5,675 nt of DNA from Lachnospiraceae bacterium. GTDB taxonomy: Bacteria > Bacillota_A > Clostridia > Lachnospirales > Lachnospiraceae. Of the stretch, positions 4,962 to 5,675 are shown piece by piece. The notes under the pieces are model-generated. The model did no database searches. It was not told the DNA's origin and saw nothing but the letters and a program-made list of their open reading frames with translations. The stretch covers positions 1 through 5,675 of the forward strand of contig VSOD01000284.1 in assembly GCA_009774655.1 (NCBI GenBank). The letters run 5' to 3'. Position 1 is the first letter of the stretch. Each line of letters starts with the position of its first letter. The position numbers and the translations under genes were made by a program.

Positions 4962-5675
4962 ATGGAACAGTTTACTTATCAGATCGGTCTGGAGGAGGAC
5001 GAGGCGCGGCTGGACAAGTGGATCAGCGGCGCTTTGCCCGATCTGTCCCGCTCCTATATCCAGAAATGTATCAAAGAGAATCATGTGCTGGTCAATCAGA
5101 AGCCACAGAAGGCCAGTTACCGCCTGAAAGTGGATGATGAGATCGTGTTTTCCATTCCGGAGGCCGTGGAACCTGCCATAGAGGCGGAAGATATTCCACT
5201 GGCCGTTCTTTATGAGGATGAAGATGTGCTGGTGGTCAACAAGCCGAAAGGCATGGTCGTCCATCCTGCGCCCGGCCATTACAGCGGCACGCTGGTCAAT
5301 GCCGTCCTGTACCACTGCCGGGGCTGCCTCTCCGGGATCAACGGCGTGATGCGTCCCGGTATCGTGCATCGGATCGACCAGGATACGACCGGTTCCCTGA
5401 TCGTCTGCAAAAATGACCATGCGCATAAGCTGATCGCCGCACAGCTAAAAGAGCATACGATCACGCGCAGGTACCGGGCCATCGTCCACGGCGTCCTTTT
5501 GCAGGACAGCGGGGTGATCGACGCGCCCATCGGCAGAGATCCGAAAGATCGCAAACGCATGGCAGTCAACGAGCAGAACGGAAAACCGGCGGTGACCCAT
5601 TATACGGTGCTGCAGCGTTTTCGGGAATACACTTATATCGAATGCCGGCTGGTGACCGAAAGAACAAACCAGATC
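4962..5675 (+). CDS. RluD/RluA-family 23S rRNA pseudouridine synthase (partial, 5' part)
   Basis: The frame is open from ATG at 4962 to the window edge, giving 238 codons; the C-terminal part lies outside. Enzymes of this family convert specific uridines of 23S rRNA to pseudouridine. Residues 1 to about 70 form an S4 RNA-binding domain (RLDKWISGALPDLSRSYIQK, then VLVNQKPQKASYRLKVDDEI). The catalytic domain begins near 80 with YEDEDVLVVNKPKGMVVHPAPGH (84-106). The catalytic Asp is D139 in GIVHRIDQDTTG. Later come RRYRAIVHG, DAPIGRDPKDRKRM and VTHYTVL. The final visible stretch reads VTERTNQI where the family usually has TGRTHQI, and HRIDQD has Gln where Lys is usual. The ribosome site is poor: no clear GGAGG, only GGTAG at 4949-4953. 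An ATG at 4955 is in another frame and gives a 60-codon spurious reading. It follows lspA by 49 bases. RluD is the likely subtype from the S4 domain and the lspA neighbour, but RluC cannot be excluded. Confidence 0.92.
   Translation, partial: MEQFTYQIGLEEDEARLDKWISGALPDLSRSYIQKCIKENHVLVNQKPQKASYRLKVDDEIVFSIPEAVEPAIEAEDIPLAVLYEDEDVLVVNKPKGMVVHPAPGHYSGTLVNAVLYHCRGCLSGINGVMRPGIVHRIDQDTTGSLIVCKNDHAHKLIAAQLKEHTITRRYRAIVHGVLLQDSGVIDAPIGRDPKDRKRMAVNEQNGKPAVTHYTVLQRFREYTYIECRLVTERTNQI

Noticed and set aside
4955..5137. A 60-codon + strand frame starting at ATG 4955
   Set aside because: It is out of frame with the pseudouridine synthase, which starts 7 bases later and contains the S4 domain; the short frame has no recognisable features.
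4881..5426. Minus-strand frame of 181 codons across the lspA end and the rluD-type gene
   Set aside because: It overlaps two genes with clear catalytic motifs on the + strand and reads like antisense of coding DNA.

Overview
The window looks like a chromosomal housekeeping region of a low-to-mid GC Gram-positive anaerobe, most likely a Lachnospiraceae-type member of the Clostridia. This rests on the gene set (an HlyD-like adaptor, YggS/YlmE, SepF/YlmF, AroB, LspA, RluD), the strong AGGAGG-type ribosome sites and the character of the proteins. All genes lie on the + strand. I see no mobile element, CRISPR array, tRNA or rRNA, and no clear case of an undescribed defence or mobile system.

Layout: the left edge holds the 3' end of a gene (1-315) that resembles the C-terminal half of a small clostridial P-loop protein often labelled PilT-like. 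A perfect hairpin plus T-run (349-375) ends that unit. A new run starts with a TTG-initiated membrane-anchored HlyD-like adaptor (429-1826), followed closely by the PLP-binding protein YggS (1854-2552) and the FtsZ anchor SepF (2612-3121). A 129-base spacer with a hairpin separates sepF from aroB (3251-4360), which is followed 24 bases later by lspA (4385-4912) and then the 5' part of an RluD-family pseudouridine synthase gene (4962 to the right edge).

Functionally the region mixes cell division and envelope work (SepF, LspA, the HlyD-like adaptor), PLP homeostasis (YggS), aromatic amino acid biosynthesis (AroB) and rRNA modification (RluD family). yggS next to sepF is the conserved ylmE-ylmF arrangement of Gram-positive division clusters. 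The ylmG, ylmH and divIVA genes that often come between sepF and lspA are absent here, and aroB occupies that place.

The most notable non-coding signal is a near-consensus sigma-A promoter inside the 3' end of yggS (TTGACA, 17-base spacer, GATAAT at 2398-2426), in a very AT-rich patch, with a perfect 7-bp dyad covering its -10 box. It would let sepF be transcribed apart from the upstream genes. Other points worth checking are a GAACGG hexamer tract in the sepF linker, non-consensus residues in the RluD-family protein, and hairpins at the sepF-aroB and lspA-rluD junctions.
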